Below, one piece after another: positions 18,349 through 28,404 of a stretch of 46,010 nt of DNA. This stretch comes from Parcubacteria group bacterium (GTDB lineage Bacteria > Patescibacteriota > Minisyncoccia > Phycocordibacterales > CALRBT01): assembly GCA_943354475.1 (NCBI GenBank), contig CALRBT010000009.1:1-46010 (forward strand), given 5' to 3'. The notes under the pieces were generated by a model. It was not told where the DNA came from, made no database searches, and saw only the letters and a program-made list of their open reading frames with translations. The position numbers were made by a program, and so were the translations under genes. Position 1 is the first letter of the stretch; every line of letters starts with the position of its first letter.

Positions 18349-18918
18349 CTATGTCTTGTTAATTCCAACTAAATTAATAAAAGCAGAAGCATTTTTTGAT
18401 ATTCGTAAGGTGTATTTATCTTTTCGAAACTCTTGTTTGAATACTTGAGTGTTGGAAGAAAAACCAAGATCAATGACCATTTTTTGAACTTGTATTGTAA
18501 GTGGTTTAATAATATTTACAAAGTTTACCGTCAAGTATCCTCTATCGGAATAAACTGAACCATCAGTTTCAAACAAACCCTTAAGGCAGTAGATTTCGTA
18601 TTTTTTACTTTCAAATATCCATGTTGGTACCGTGACTTGTTGAAGATATTTTGAACCAAGCTTTGCTTTCCAGCCAAGCAAGTTTTCCCATTTATTTGAG
18701 TAACAGCTCACGTCAAGACATTTATCATTTCTTGTTACTAAGGAAACTTTATTTTTTGGCAGTATTTGCCGTATACCAGAAACAGCGTTTTTGATTAAAT
18801 TTGGATATTTAGTATCACAAGTAATTCTTAGTCTAACCGCTCTACCGTTCGGGTTTGAAAGGTTTCCATCTCCTATGGCTAAACCAATGACATATGCCAA
18901 AGCTTCTTTGTCACTCAT
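18349..18918 (-). CDS. Free-standing LAGLIDADG-type homing endonuclease
   Basis: Two LAGLIDADG-like motifs: ALAYVIGLAIGDGNL and IYCLKGLFETDGSVY. Start assigned to MSDKEALAYV; upstream residues in the track ORF translate tRNA-Leu. Confidence 0.82.
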   Translation of the reverse strand: MSDKEALAYVIGLAIGDGNLSNPNGRAVRLRITCDTKYPNLIKNAVSGIRQILPKNKVSLVTRNDKCLDVSCYSNKWENLLGWKAKLGSKYLQQVTVPTWIFESKKYEIYCLKGLFETDGSVYSDRGYLTVNFVNIIKPLTIQVQKMVIDLGFSSNTQVFKQEFRKDKYTLRISKNASAFINLVGINKT

Positions 18919-18932
18919 TCTTGTTAAGTTAG

Positions 18933-19013
18933 TGCCAGAGGTGGGACTTGAACCCACAAACCTTTCGGCACGCGATTTTGAGTCGCGCATGTTTACCATT
19001 TCATCACTCTGGC
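18933..19013 (-). tRNA. tRNA-Leu(CAA)
   Basis: GCCAGAGTGATGAAATGGTAAACATGCGCGACTCAAAATCGCG...GTGGGTTCAAGTCCCACCTCTGGCA; loop CTCAAAA. Confidence 0.93.
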
Positions 19014-19057
19014 GATACCAGTACTTTACGCAAAAATTGGTTAAAAATCAATTCAGT

Positions 19058-19096
19058 CCTCACCAGCCCCGCCTACGGCAGGGCTGGTGAGGACTT
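19058..19096. terminator. Hairpin between tRNA-Leu(CAA) and parB
   Basis: tcctcaccagccc-cgcctacggca-gggctggtgagga. Confidence 0.7.
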
Positions 19097-19142
19097 CCTT
19101 CTTTTGCACCTGAATGTTAAAATTGCTTCAAATAATAAATAC

Positions 19143-20198
19143 ATGGCAGAATTTTATAACAACTCTATATACTGGATTGAAATTGAAAAGATCAAACCAA
19201 ACCCATTTCAGCCACGTAAGGATTTTGATCCAGTACAACTACAGGCACTGGCAGACTCAATCAGACAGTATGGAATTCTTCAGCCACTCACTGTCTCACG
19301 TCACGAAACATTTATTGAAGACGAAGGTCTGAGGACGGAGTACGAACTCATTGCAGGAGAGCGACGTTTGCGTGCATCCAAAATAGCAGGCTTAGCCTCG
19401 GTGCCGGTTACAATCCGAGCGTCATCTGATGACTCACGAACAAAGCTTGAACTTGCTATCATTGAGAACCTTCAACGTGAAGACCTCAATCCTGTTGACC
19501 GCGCCAGAGCGTTTGATCGCCTGGTAAAAGAGTTCTTCTTTAAGCATACTGAAATTGCAAAGAAAGTAGGTAAGAGTCGTGAGTATGTTTCAAACTCGAT
19601 TCGAATCTTGGCGCTTCCAGAGGAAATGATGAACGCGCTCTCTGCAGGTAAAATTAGCGAAGGACACACCAGGCCACTTCTGATGTTGATTGATCGACCA
19701 GAAGAGCAGATGACCCTCTTTAAGGAAATTCTCCTCAAACGATTAACAGTGAGGGAATCGGAGGCAATCTCACGACGAGTTGCAACGGACAAGGTGCGCA
19801 AGCGTGAATACATGGTTGACCCAGAGATAAACATTCTTGAAAAGAAGTTGGCGGAATCACTTGGTACAAGAGTTCATATTGAACGAAAAGAAACTGGTGG
19901 ACACTTAACCATCGATTTCTTCTCAAATGAAGACTTACAACACATCCTCGACTTGATTAAGAGTAATGAGCCAAACAATAGAACAGCAATGATGGAGCGC
20001 TTTGAGAGTACGCAAGCAGGCACAGTAGCTGGAGCTACTAATCCAGATCTTTCCGCAGAAATAGTAACTGATGGAGTCGGAGCGATTGAAACAATCACTG
20101 ATCCAGAAGTCGCTGCACTCATGATAGATGACCGATCAGTTGAGGACAAGAAAGAGGATGAGGAAGATTTGTATTCGGTTAACACCTTTACGGTTTAA
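19143..20198 (+). CDS. parB: ParB/Spo0J family partition protein
   Basis: IEIEKIKPNPFQPRKDFD...LADSIRQYGILQPLTV...YELIAGERRLRASKIAGLASVPV; start ATG 19143. Confidence 0.93.
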   Translation: MAEFYNNSIYWIEIEKIKPNPFQPRKDFDPVQLQALADSIRQYGILQPLTVSRHETFIEDEGLRTEYELIAGERRLRASKIAGLASVPVTIRASSDDSRTKLELAIIENLQREDLNPVDRARAFDRLVKEFFFKHTEIAKKVGKSREYVSNSIRILALPEEMMNALSAGKISEGHTRPLLMLIDRPEEQMTLFKEILLKRLTVRESEAISRRVATDKVRKREYMVDPEINILEKKLAESLGTRVHIERKETGGHLTIDFFSNEDLQHILDLIKSNEPNNRTAMMERFESTQAGTVAGATNPDLSAEIVTDGVGAIETITDPEVAALMIDDRSVEDKKEDEEDLYSVNTFTV

Positions 20199-20218
20199 GA
20201 GTAATTTGAGATTTCATT

Positions 20219-20282
20219 TTAAAAACCTCCGCAATTATTTTTGTTCGATATATCGAACAAAAATAATTGCGGAGGTTTTTAA
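20219..20282. terminator. 64-nt perfect palindrome, bidirectional terminator candidate
   Basis: ttaaaaacctccgcaattatttttgttcgata/tatcgaacaaaaataattgcggaggtttttaa. Confidence 0.85.
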
Positions 20283-20347
20283 TCTATCTATTGATTCTTC
20301 CATAAAGCACTTGGAGGTCTTGCCTCCAAGTGTTTGTTAATTTTCGC

Positions 20348-21925
20348 TTAATTTTTATTTTGATTCTCCAGCGCGTTTCTAATGTGTCGTTTAGCAACCG
20401 TCGTTTTCGCCATTTCGAGCCACTTGGCCGAAGGGCGACTTGATTTCTTGGTGACCACTTCAACAATATCTCCATTTTTTAACGGAGTATCGAGGGAGAC
20501 CATTTTACCGTTTACTTTGACTCCTGCGATATGATCTCCAATGTCAGAATGGATTGAATACGCAAAGTCTATTGGACTCGAGTTGAGAGGTAAGTCAATA
20601 ACGTCTCCTTGTGGTGTGAAGGTGAACACTCGATGTTCAAAGAAATCCGTTTTTAAGTTATTTAAAAATTCTTTCGGGTCGAAGGTTTCAGCATGGATTT
20701 CTGCAAGTTGTTTAATCCAAGCAGGCATGGTCTCAGGTGATTCGTTGGAATTTTTCTCATCAGAGAGTGAGGTTGGCCGTGCAAAATTAGGAAGGAGTTT
20801 GGCAATCCAGAGAAAGTTTTTTGAGTATTGAGAGATTCGTCCTGTCGCCACAGCTTCTTTGTAGGATAGATGTGAGGCGATACCAAATTCAGCATCGCGG
20901 TGCATGTCATCGGTTCTGATCTGGACTTCAATGATAGCCCCATCCCCAGAGAATATAGTGGTGTGAATACTTTTGTACCCATTTGGTTTGGGGACAGCTG
21001 TATAGTCTTTGATTCGTCCTGGGAGCGGTCGCCAGAGTCCGTGGACAATTCCGAGAACTCTGTAGCAATCGGTAAGGGTGGGGACAACAATTCTGATCGC
21101 TAAAATGTCATAAATTTTTTCAATGTCCCAGTCTTTCCTTTCTAGTTTTAAATAAAGACTGTAGAGGTGTTTGACGCGGGTGTCGACTTTGGCCCCCACT
21201 ATTTTTTCTTTAATAAACTCTTCCTTTAATTGAGTTTCAATTTTCTCAAGTGATTCGCGGGTTTCCAGACTTTTTTCTTCAATGACCTTTTTTACTTTCT
21301 CAAACTCTTTTGGATACACATAAGGGAATGCTAGGTCTTCCAAATCTCCTTTGAGCTTACTCATACCGAGTCGGTAGGCTAGCGGTGCGTAGATCTCGAG
21401 TGTCTCCATGGCAATACGTTTACGTTTTTCTTCTGGAACGAATTCAAGTGTTTGCATATTGTGCATTCTGTCGGTGAGTTTGATGATGAGGACACGCAAG
21501 TCCTGTGACATAGCCACAAAGAGCTTCTGTAGACTCTCTGTGTGACGCTCGAGTCCACGATATTTGAGTTTGCCGAGTTTGGTTACTCCCTCGATGAGAA
21601 AAAGAATTTCTTTACCAAACTCTTTTTCAATCTCTTCGGTACTTACGTGACCGTCTTCAACCACATCGTGGAGGAGTCCTGCAGAGATAGTAGTCACATC
21701 CATTCCAAGCCTGGCGAGATTTTTGGCAGTTTCAAAAGGATGAATGAAGTAAGGTTCTCCAGAGAAACGCTTTTGTCCCTCGTGGTGAAGTTTTGAGAAA
21801 TCAAACGCTTTGGTAACGAGCGCCCTGTCAGATGCGGTTGGAGAGCGCATAAGTTCGATAATGTCATTGACATTTTGCATATAACTTAGCATACTGTTTT
21901 TTAGACGAAACGGCAACTCTAACAC
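20348..21925 (-). CDS. RelA/SpoT family (p)ppGpp synthetase/hydrolase
   Basis: HD domain (HPFETAKNLARLGMDVTTISAGLLHDVVEDG), synthetase YTAVPKPNGYKSIHTTIF, TGS domain. Confidence 0.95.
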   Translation of the reverse strand: MLELPFRLKNSMLSYMQNVNDIIELMRSPTASDRALVTKAFDFSKLHHEGQKRFSGEPYFIHPFETAKNLARLGMDVTTISAGLLHDVVEDGHVSTEEIEKEFGKEILFLIEGVTKLGKLKYRGLERHTESLQKLFVAMSQDLRVLIIKLTDRMHNMQTLEFVPEEKRKRIAMETLEIYAPLAYRLGMSKLKGDLEDLAFPYVYPKEFEKVKKVIEEKSLETRESLEKIETQLKEEFIKEKIVGAKVDTRVKHLYSLYLKLERKDWDIEKIYDILAIRIVVPTLTDCYRVLGIVHGLWRPLPGRIKDYTAVPKPNGYKSIHTTIFSGDGAIIEVQIRTDDMHRDAEFGIASHLSYKEAVATGRISQYSKNFLWIAKLLPNFARPTSLSDEKNSNESPETMPAWIKQLAEIHAETFDPKEFLNNLKTDFFEHRVFTFTPQGDVIDLPLNSSPIDFAYSIHSDIGDHIAGVKVNGKMVSLDTPLKNGDIVEVVTKKSSRPSAKWLEMAKTTVAKRHIRNALENQNKN

Positions 21926-21937
21926 GAGAGGCTAAAA

Positions 21938-22096
21938 ATGGAAGGCAGGATCGGACTACACGACGAAATCACTGCTAATCGAGTGAGACGACAGATGGCA
22001 GACCTTGCCTTAATGGCGGGGCAGTTCTCGCTTGATGAATGGGTTCTTGAGATGGACGAGCCTGACGAGGAGATTCTTCGTCCAAAATCGAATTGA
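21938..22096 (+). CDS. Small hypothetical protein (52 aa)
   Basis: Translated by hand: MEGRIGLHDEITANRVRRQMADLALMAGQFSLDEWVLEMDEPDEEILRPKSN*, followed by hairpin cccgccgcgaagcttcgcggcggg. Confidence 0.55.
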   Translation: MEGRIGLHDEITANRVRRQMADLALMAGQFSLDEWVLEMDEPDEEILRPKSN

Positions 22097-22135
22097 TGTA
22101 CCCCGCCGCGAAGCTTCGCGGCGGGTTAGTTGTTT

Positions 22136-24346
22136 CTACGCAGATTTTTTCTTGGGAGTCGCTCCAGGCAATTTGTGTGGATTGTGATTTGGACAGAGTC
22201 TATTAGAACAACGCTCAGGTATTGTCTTGGTGCCCTCCATCATCAGCGCGCCACATTTCTCTCCATCGTCTTTAACATAGGGGCAAATATTTCCCGTTGG
22301 TTTAGTCTTAATTGCATTTTTACATTTTGGGTAGTTTGAACAACTAAAGAAAATCCCAAATCGTCCACGGCGCTCAGTCATCATACCGACTTTACAGAGA
22401 GGACAGAGAATTCCTGTCGAATTCTGACGTTCCAGCTCAGCGTCTTTTTTAATGTGTTTACACTTCGGGTAGTTACTGCAGGCGATGAAGCGTCCAAACT
22501 TTCCGTCACGCTCCATTAGTTTTCCATCTTTACAATCAGGGCAGGCCTCCCCCGTATCTTTTGGTCCCTCAAGTTCGCTTCCATCAATAGTTCGCGCGCC
22601 GAGACATTCCGGAAAGTCAGAACAACTCATAAACTTTCCGGTACGGCCAAGTTTGATCACCATATCCTTTCCACACTTTGGACATTTGAATTCTGCTGGC
22701 GCGTCCCCAAGGTTGGTAATTTTATCTAATTTATCTTTGGATTTTACCATCTTGAGAAATGGTCCATAAAAATCTTTGAGTATCTTCTCGTATTGTTTCT
22801 TACCATCGGCAATATCATCGAGCGACTCTTCCATTTCAGCAGTAAAGGAATCGCTAATGTAGTCTGCGAAGTTGTTCTCGAGAAACGAGCTGACCGCTTC
22901 TCCGGTATCAGTTGGTTGGAGTGACTTACCATTTTTGGTGGTGTAGCCACGGTCGTTGAGTGTCTTGATAATAGAGGCGTAGGTCGAAGGTCGTCCGATA
23001 CCACGTTTCTCGAGCTCTTTAATGAGACCTGCTTCAGAGTATCGTCCTGGTGGTTCCGTTTGTTTACCGAGTGCATCGATGTTCAAGAGCTTCAACTTAT
23101 CGCCTGCAGAAACTTTGGGAACCTCAACATCTTCTCCGCGTCCCTCAGGGTCAGCGAGGAGCCAGCCAGGGAAAAGAATACGAGATCCAACGATTGAAAA
23201 CGGTGGAGTAACCTCAGCTCCGACTTTTGCCGTAATTTTGGTTTTTAAAATATTTGCATCACTCATCTGTGAAGCAACAGTGCGCTCCCAAATTAGTTTA
23301 TATAAACGCTCTTGTTCAGGAGTGGAGCCTGCGCGAAAAGTCGAAGCGTGTGTTGGACGAATCGCTTCGTGAGCCTCTTGAGCGTTCTTTGATTTGGTAG
23401 CAAAAGATTTTGGAGAAACGAATTCTTTACCAAATTTCTTTTCTACCACAGAGAGGATTTCGTCCTGTGCGATTTTACTGAGGTTAGTACTGTCAGTTCG
23501 CATGTAGGTGATGTGCCCGGCTTCGTAGAGCTTCTGGGCGATACCCATTGTTCTCGATGGTGCAAACCCAAGACGGTTGCTGGCGGTTTGTTGCAAGGTT
23601 GAAGTAATGAAGGGTGCACGCGCCGAGCGTTTGGTTTCAGTTTCTTTCACGCTAGCTACGCTCCACGATTCTTTCTTTGCATGCCAGAGAATCTTGTCTG
23701 CATCATCTTGGGTTTTAGGCTCTTCCTCGCAAGTGAGCGTCATCTTCTCCTTTTTATCGGTTTGAACATCCGCAGTAATGACCCAGTAGTTTTCAGGAAT
23801 GAATGCGCGGATCTCTCGCTCGCGCTCCATGACAATGCGAAGGGCGGGGGACTGTACTCGCCCAGCGGAAAGGCCATAGCGGAGTTTTTTCCAGATGAGC
23901 CCTGAGAGGTCGTAACCAACGAGACGATCAAGCACTCGACGCGCTTCCTGTGCTTTGCGCAGATCTTGGTCAATCTTGCGTGGATGATTCATTGCCTCAG
24001 TTACCGCCTCTTTGGTGATTTCGTGAAAGACAATTCGGTTTGGATTCTTTAGTTTTATCGCTTCAGCAATATGCCAAGCGATTGCTTCTCCTTCACGGTC
24101 GGGGTCAGTAGCGAGAATGACTTCGTCAGCTTTTTTGGCAAGGGATGCGAGCTCGCTCACCACAGATTCTTTGCCTTTGGAAATTTCGTAAGATGGTTTG
24201 AAATTGTCTCCAATATCAATCGCCTTTTTGTTACTCTTTGGTAAATCACGAATATGCCCGACAGACGCTTTGACGGTGTACTTGCCATCCAAATATTTTG
24301 AAATGGTTTTTGCTTTTGCGGGGGATTCGACGATAAGTAATTTCAT
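22136..24346 (-). CDS. topA: DNA topoisomerase I
   Basis: KLLIVESPAKAKTISKYLDGKYTVKASVGHIRDLPK...ATDPDREGEAIAWH...THITYMRTDST; C-terminal 4-Cys zinc fingers. Confidence 0.97.
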   Translation of the reverse strand: MKLLIVESPAKAKTISKYLDGKYTVKASVGHIRDLPKSNKKAIDIGDNFKPSYEISKGKESVVSELASLAKKADEVILATDPDREGEAIAWHIAEAIKLKNPNRIVFHEITKEAVTEAMNHPRKIDQDLRKAQEARRVLDRLVGYDLSGLIWKKLRYGLSAGRVQSPALRIVMEREREIRAFIPENYWVITADVQTDKKEKMTLTCEEEPKTQDDADKILWHAKKESWSVASVKETETKRSARAPFITSTLQQTASNRLGFAPSRTMGIAQKLYEAGHITYMRTDSTNLSKIAQDEILSVVEKKFGKEFVSPKSFATKSKNAQEAHEAIRPTHASTFRAGSTPEQERLYKLIWERTVASQMSDANILKTKITAKVGAEVTPPFSIVGSRILFPGWLLADPEGRGEDVEVPKVSAGDKLKLLNIDALGKQTEPPGRYSEAGLIKELEKRGIGRPSTYASIIKTLNDRGYTTKNGKSLQPTDTGEAVSSFLENNFADYISDSFTAEMEESLDDIADGKKQYEKILKDFYGPFLKMVKSKDKLDKITNLGDAPAEFKCPKCGKDMVIKLGRTGKFMSCSDFPECLGARTIDGSELEGPKDTGEACPDCKDGKLMERDGKFGRFIACSNYPKCKHIKKDAELERQNSTGILCPLCKVGMMTERRGRFGIFFSCSNYPKCKNAIKTKPTGNICPYVKDDGEKCGALMMEGTKTIPERCSNRLCPNHNPHKLPGATPKKKSA

Positions 24347-24497
24347 TTTTGTTCGGTTGAAAATTTTTCGCTCATATTACTGTAGCATAACGATGAGCGC
24401 ACTCACTAATACTACAGATAGGGAAGTAATGCAAATCTGAATTGAATATGTCATACAAAAATCATAAATCCCACGCTTGTCGGCGTGGGGGGGTTCG

Positions 24498-24692
24498 TTA
24501 CTTTTTCTTCTTTAATTTCTTCTCTAAGTTTTTGAGAAGCTTCGAGACTTCTTCGAGAGAAGCTCGTATCTCTGTCAGCTTCTCTCCAGTGAGTCTCTTT
24601 GGGATTTGAGTGACCGGTGTTAGAGGCGGAAGTCGGAGTTTTTCGTCTCGCTCCATCCTCTGTATCACTCGTCGTTCTGAGAATTCGGGCAT
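24498..24692 (-). CDS. Small hypothetical protein
   Basis: MPEFSERRVIQRMERDEKLRLPPLTPVTQIPKRLTGEKLTEIRASLEEVSKLLKNLEKKLKKKK; terminator hairpin downstream (about 24468-24490). Confidence 0.5.
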   Translation of the reverse strand: MPEFSERRVIQRMERDEKLRLPPLTPVTQIPKRLTGEKLTEIRASLEEVSKLLKNLEKKLKKKK

Positions 24693-24750
24693 CAAAGGAC
24701 TCCCTTTTTGAACTGCCGCACCGGATGGAATCCGGCGCGGCAGCACTTGC

Positions 24751-25026
24751 CTATACCACCTGGCGGACTGTGATTGGTTCGGCCTCCATGTACATCGCCG
24801 GAATGAAATGGCTGATGACCGCAAACGTCGCCCCAGCAATCACGGCCCCTGCGGAACTTGCCAGGAAGATGTGCCAGGATTTTGCGTGCCAAATGTCATC
24901 GAGCCCATAGAAGGCCCCCAGTATGGCCCCCATCGCGAGGATGAGTCCCCAAGCCAAGCACCGAACTGCATTGCGAATTTGACGCATCGTACTTCCCTCA
25001 AAGAAGTGTTCGACCAGTGTCATCAC
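24751..25026 (-). CDS. Small membrane protein, hypothetical
   Basis: Two predicted TM stretches (CLAWGLILAMGAILGAFYGL; IFLASSAGAVIAGATFAVISHF). Confidence 0.5.
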   Translation of the reverse strand: MMTLVEHFFEGSTMRQIRNAVRCLAWGLILAMGAILGAFYGLDDIWHAKSWHIFLASSAGAVIAGATFAVISHFIPAMYMEAEPITVRQVV

Positions 25027-25081
25027 TGATCGTTTGTGGTTTAGATTAATAATAACACCTTTGTACTATTTGTCAATATCC

Positions 25082-25942
25082 CTATCCAGTCATAACTTTT
25101 CCCATACTTTCCTTAATCAACCCTTTAATTTCCATGAGCGACAGCAGAATGTTGGCTTGGCTGATATTCATATCCAAGAGGGCTAGGAGTTCATCCCGCG
25201 GGAGCGGCTCTGTGAGGAGTTTCAATACCTTTATTTCCTCTGGCGAACAGTCACTCATATCAATTTCTTGCTTCTTATCTTCAACTTTGAATCCGAGTGC
25301 TTCAAGTAACTCTTTACTTGAAGTAATGGGTGTGGCGCCGAGACGAATCAACATATGTGGTCCTTCAGAGTTGGTTGAGAATATTGAGCCAGGTACCGTC
25401 AAGACATCACGGTTATATTCGGTTGCGAGTTTGGAGGTGATGAGTGTTCCAGATTTGATTCTTGCTTCAATAACGAGGACCGCCTGTGACATGCCGGCCA
25501 TAACGCGGTTACGCTGTGGAAAGCTCCAGATCGTTGCTTTGAAGTCGGGTTCGTACTCGGAGAGTAATCCACCACCGCGCTCTATAATAGTATGCGCAAG
25601 GCCACGGTTGCTCGCTGGGTAGAGCACCGAGTCAGAGAGTCCTGAGCCTGGTACGGCAATTGTCTGTAAACCAGCATTAAGTGCCGCATGGTGAGCGATA
25701 CTATCCATACCGATGGCAAGTCCCGATACGATAGTGACAGGATAGCCACGAAGTCCCGAGATGAGTCGCTCACAGACCTCCTTTCCATAGCTGGTGTATT
25801 TGCGCGAACCAACAACAGTGAGAATGACATTCTCTGATTTTGGAAGAGATCCACGCAGATAGAGGGCTTTTGGTGGATCAGTAATTTCTTTAAGGAGTGG
25901 AGGAAAATCTTTGGGAGCTAATTTGATCACGTCCTCTGACAT
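25082..25942 (-). CDS. dprA: DNA processing protein DprA
   Basis: LTVVGSRKYTSYGKEVCERLISGL...VSGLAIGMDSIAHHAAL...TIAVPGSGLSDSVLYPASNRGL...FPQRNRVMAGMSQAVLVIEA. Confidence 0.95.
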   Translation of the reverse strand: MSEDVIKLAPKDFPPLLKEITDPPKALYLRGSLPKSENVILTVVGSRKYTSYGKEVCERLISGLRGYPVTIVSGLAIGMDSIAHHAALNAGLQTIAVPGSGLSDSVLYPASNRGLAHTIIERGGGLLSEYEPDFKATIWSFPQRNRVMAGMSQAVLVIEARIKSGTLITSKLATEYNRDVLTVPGSIFSTNSEGPHMLIRLGATPITSSKELLEALGFKVEDKKQEIDMSDCSPEEIKVLKLLTEPLPRDELLALLDMNISQANILLSLMEIKGLIKESMGKVMTG

Positions 25943-26054
25943 TGGATAATTTTATCACCATGACAAAGTTTGACATATTCCCTAAATGTGCAAAAGTTCA
26001 GCTTAGAGTAAAACTAGCTGGAATGGTCCAGCGCACGAGATGGGAGATGAGAAA

Positions 26055-26495
26055 ATGATCGATTATATCGCAAGCCTTCGTGGACAGAGCCCCGAATTAT
26101 ACGCGCTCTGGCTTCGAAGTGGGCTTTACGGCTGGTTCTCTGGAGAAGAAGGGAGACATGCCTTCAGGGTCTTTGCTCCATATATCGGGGGTGACATCAG
26201 GGGTGGTCCAACAACTATCGCAGAAGAACTGCAAATGTTGTTCGTCGGAATTCCTGGTTCATTTGATGCTTTGGACGAGGCCGACCAGGAGTCATTCCGA
26301 AAGGGGTGCTGTATGGCACTTGCAATCCTCAACTTTAAAAATGAGCGAGGCATGTTGGTTGCCTATGAGCTCGCGATGCTCGCTTGCATGATACGGGCCA
26401 CGGATGCCCATGCCATCCTGAATGAGAGATTACGAGGTGTACCTGGTGGAAAGTTTTGTAATCAGATTTTGGATTGCATGAGCTCTTTGACTTAA
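26055..26495 (+). CDS. Hypothetical protein
   Basis: Long ORF followed by a second small ORF of similar style with an SD; start codon uncertain (26040 ATGGGAGATG..., ATG in agaaaatgatcgat or nearby). Confidence 0.5.
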   Translation: MIDYIASLRGQSPELYALWLRSGLYGWFSGEEGRHAFRVFAPYIGGDIRGGPTTIAEELQMLFVGIPGSFDALDEADQESFRKGCCMALAILNFKNERGMLVAYELAMLACMIRATDAHAILNERLRGVPGGKFCNQILDCMSSLT

Positions 26496-26533
26496 ACGCA
26501 GACTAAAATCATCAACCCAAAAAGGAGGAAGTG

Positions 26534-26923
26534 ATGGAGAAAGATTTGAAGATAGCACCCTTCCTTTTTGAAAAAGGGAGGGACTTCTACACACTTTGGT
26601 TACTAGACTCTTTGCGCAGGTATTATGTTGAGAGTTTGGGGGCAAAGGCTTTCGTTGGCGCCGAATGTTTGGTTGGAGGCGTTAGTAGTGCTGGAATTTC
26701 TGACGACATCATTTCAATCATAGAGCAAGTGGCAAATCCCAATGAGTTTTTGGCCGCAATAGTCTTGGTTCTTGAGCGACTTGATTTTGACGATGAAAAT
26801 GAAATTAAAATTGCTCAAGAGCTGTTCGGACTTTGCTCATACTTCGGGCTCAGTTTGCCATGGAGTCTCCTGTGTCGTATTGATGTTGCGTCACGTGCAC
26901 AAAGATTTAGACCGCCATCCTAA
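26534..26923 (+). CDS. Hypothetical protein
   Basis: aaaaggaggaagtgATGGAG: strong Shine-Dalgarno; followed by terminator ccatcctctgggcaacagtgccctgaggatgg. Confidence 0.6.
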   Translation: MEKDLKIAPFLFEKGRDFYTLWLLDSLRRYYVESLGAKAFVGAECLVGGVSSAGISDDIISIIEQVANPNEFLAAIVLVLERLDFDDENEIKIAQELFGLCSYFGLSLPWSLLCRIDVASRAQRFRPPS

Positions 26924-27061
26924 GTGTCGGAAGAAGCCATCCTCTGGGCAACAGTGCCCTGAGGATGGTTTTTGATCTCCCTTTTCCTTTCCATAACTTT
27001 TGTTTATACTAAGTAAATATCTGCTTTTGTTTGGTTGTTGGTTCTACTAACACCTAACAGT

Positions 27062-27117
27062 CCAGCATAAATCCACACGGACATGATTTATTCAAAAGTT
27101 TTTTAATGGAATAAATC
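27062..27117. repeat. Dispersed hairpin repeat, copy B
   Basis: ccagcataaatccacacggacatgatttattcaaaagttttttaatggaataaatc, similar to 2600..2656. Confidence 0.7.
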
Positions 27118-27141
27118 ACCTATCACCTAAAACCTAAACTC

Positions 27142-28404
27142 ATGTTAGACATAAAATTCATTCGAGAAAATAAAGACGTTATCAAAGCAGGTGCTGTTAA
27201 AAAGCATGTGGAAATTGACCTTGACGCATTGATTGCGCTCGATGATAAACGTCGCTCATTAATGGCTTCTCTTGAGGGGAAGCGAAGTGAGCAAAATAAT
27301 TTCTCTGACAAAATTGCTAAAGAATCTGACGCAGGTAGTCGTGAGGCAATGATTGCTGAAATGAAGACCTTCAAGGAGGGGATGCAGAGCGAGGAAGAAG
27401 AACTCAAAGCTGTGATGAAGGAATGGCAACTCTTGATGCTCCAGGTCCCAAACATTCCTGATATGTCCGTGCCTGATGGTGATGATGATAAGGATAATCA
27501 AGAGGTAAAGAAATGGGGAGAGCTACCTACCTTTGATTTCACGCCGAAGAGTCATATAGATATCATGATAGCGCTCGATATGGTTGATTTTGAGCGAGGC
27601 GCCAAGGTTTCGGGTTTTCGTGGTTACTTTTTAAAAAATGACGGCGCAATGCTCTCCTTTGCCATCTGGCAATACGCACTCGAGTTCTTTAGTAGTCGGG
27701 GGCTATCGCCGATGATCGTGCCATCACTCGTGAGACGCGAGACATTCCTTGGTACCGGATATCTTCCACAAGGTGAAGATGATCTCTATAAAACACAAGA
27801 TGGCGATTATCTCGCTGGTACGGCAGAGGTAGCGACGATGGGCTACTACAGTGATGAGGTATTGAGTAAGGAGCAGTTGCCAATAAAGCATGTATCATTC
27901 TCTCCGTGTTTTAGACGTGAGGCAGGAAGCCATAGTAAGGATGTTAAAGGGCTGATTCGGGTGCATGAGTTTTATAAAGTGGAACAAGTCATTCTCTGCG
28001 AAGCGAGTCATGAAGAGTCCGTCAAAATGCATGAAGAGCTCAATCGAAACACGGAAGAATTTATTGAATCATTGGGAATTCCGTATCACACCGTGGCGAA
28101 TTGTGGAGGAGACTTGGGATTGGGTCAGGTTAAGAAATACGATATCGAGTTGTGGGTACCACTTGAGAATACCTATCGTGAGATTGCTTCAACATCTTAC
28201 TTTCACGACTTCCAGACGAGACGACTTAACACTCGATACAAAGACGACGATGGTAAATTGCGGTATGTCCACTCTCTCAACTCCACAGCAGCACCAACAC
28301 CCCGTATTCTCGTCTCACTTATTGAAAACTACCAGCAAGCAGATGGAAGCGTTTTGATTCCTGAGGTGCTTCAAAAATACTTCGGAAAAAGTAAAATTGG
28401 TTAG
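27142..28404 (+). CDS. serS: Seryl-tRNA synthetase
   Basis: MLDIKFIRENKDVIKAGAVKKHVEIDLDALIALDDKRRSL...FRREAGSHSKDVKGLIRVHEFYKVEQ. Confidence 0.97.
   Translation: MLDIKFIRENKDVIKAGAVKKHVEIDLDALIALDDKRRSLMASLEGKRSEQNNFSDKIAKESDAGSREAMIAEMKTFKEGMQSEEEELKAVMKEWQLLMLQVPNIPDMSVPDGDDDKDNQEVKKWGELPTFDFTPKSHIDIMIALDMVDFERGAKVSGFRGYFLKNDGAMLSFAIWQYALEFFSSRGLSPMIVPSLVRRETFLGTGYLPQGEDDLYKTQDGDYLAGTAEVATMGYYSDEVLSKEQLPIKHVSFSPCFRREAGSHSKDVKGLIRVHEFYKVEQVILCEASHEESVKMHEELNRNTEEFIESLGIPYHTVANCGGDLGLGQVKKYDIELWVPLENTYREIASTSYFHDFQTRRLNTRYKDDDGKLRYVHSLNSTAAPTPRILVSLIENYQQADGSVLIPEVLQKYFGKSKIG

Noticed and set aside
18919-18999. N-terminal extension of the LAGLIDADG protein
   Set aside because: It translates tRNA-Leu(CAA); MSDKEALAYV is a better start.
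20219-20282. 64-nt perfect palindrome as a mobile element
   Set aside because: Single copy between convergent genes with U-rich ends on both strands; best explained as a bidirectional terminator.
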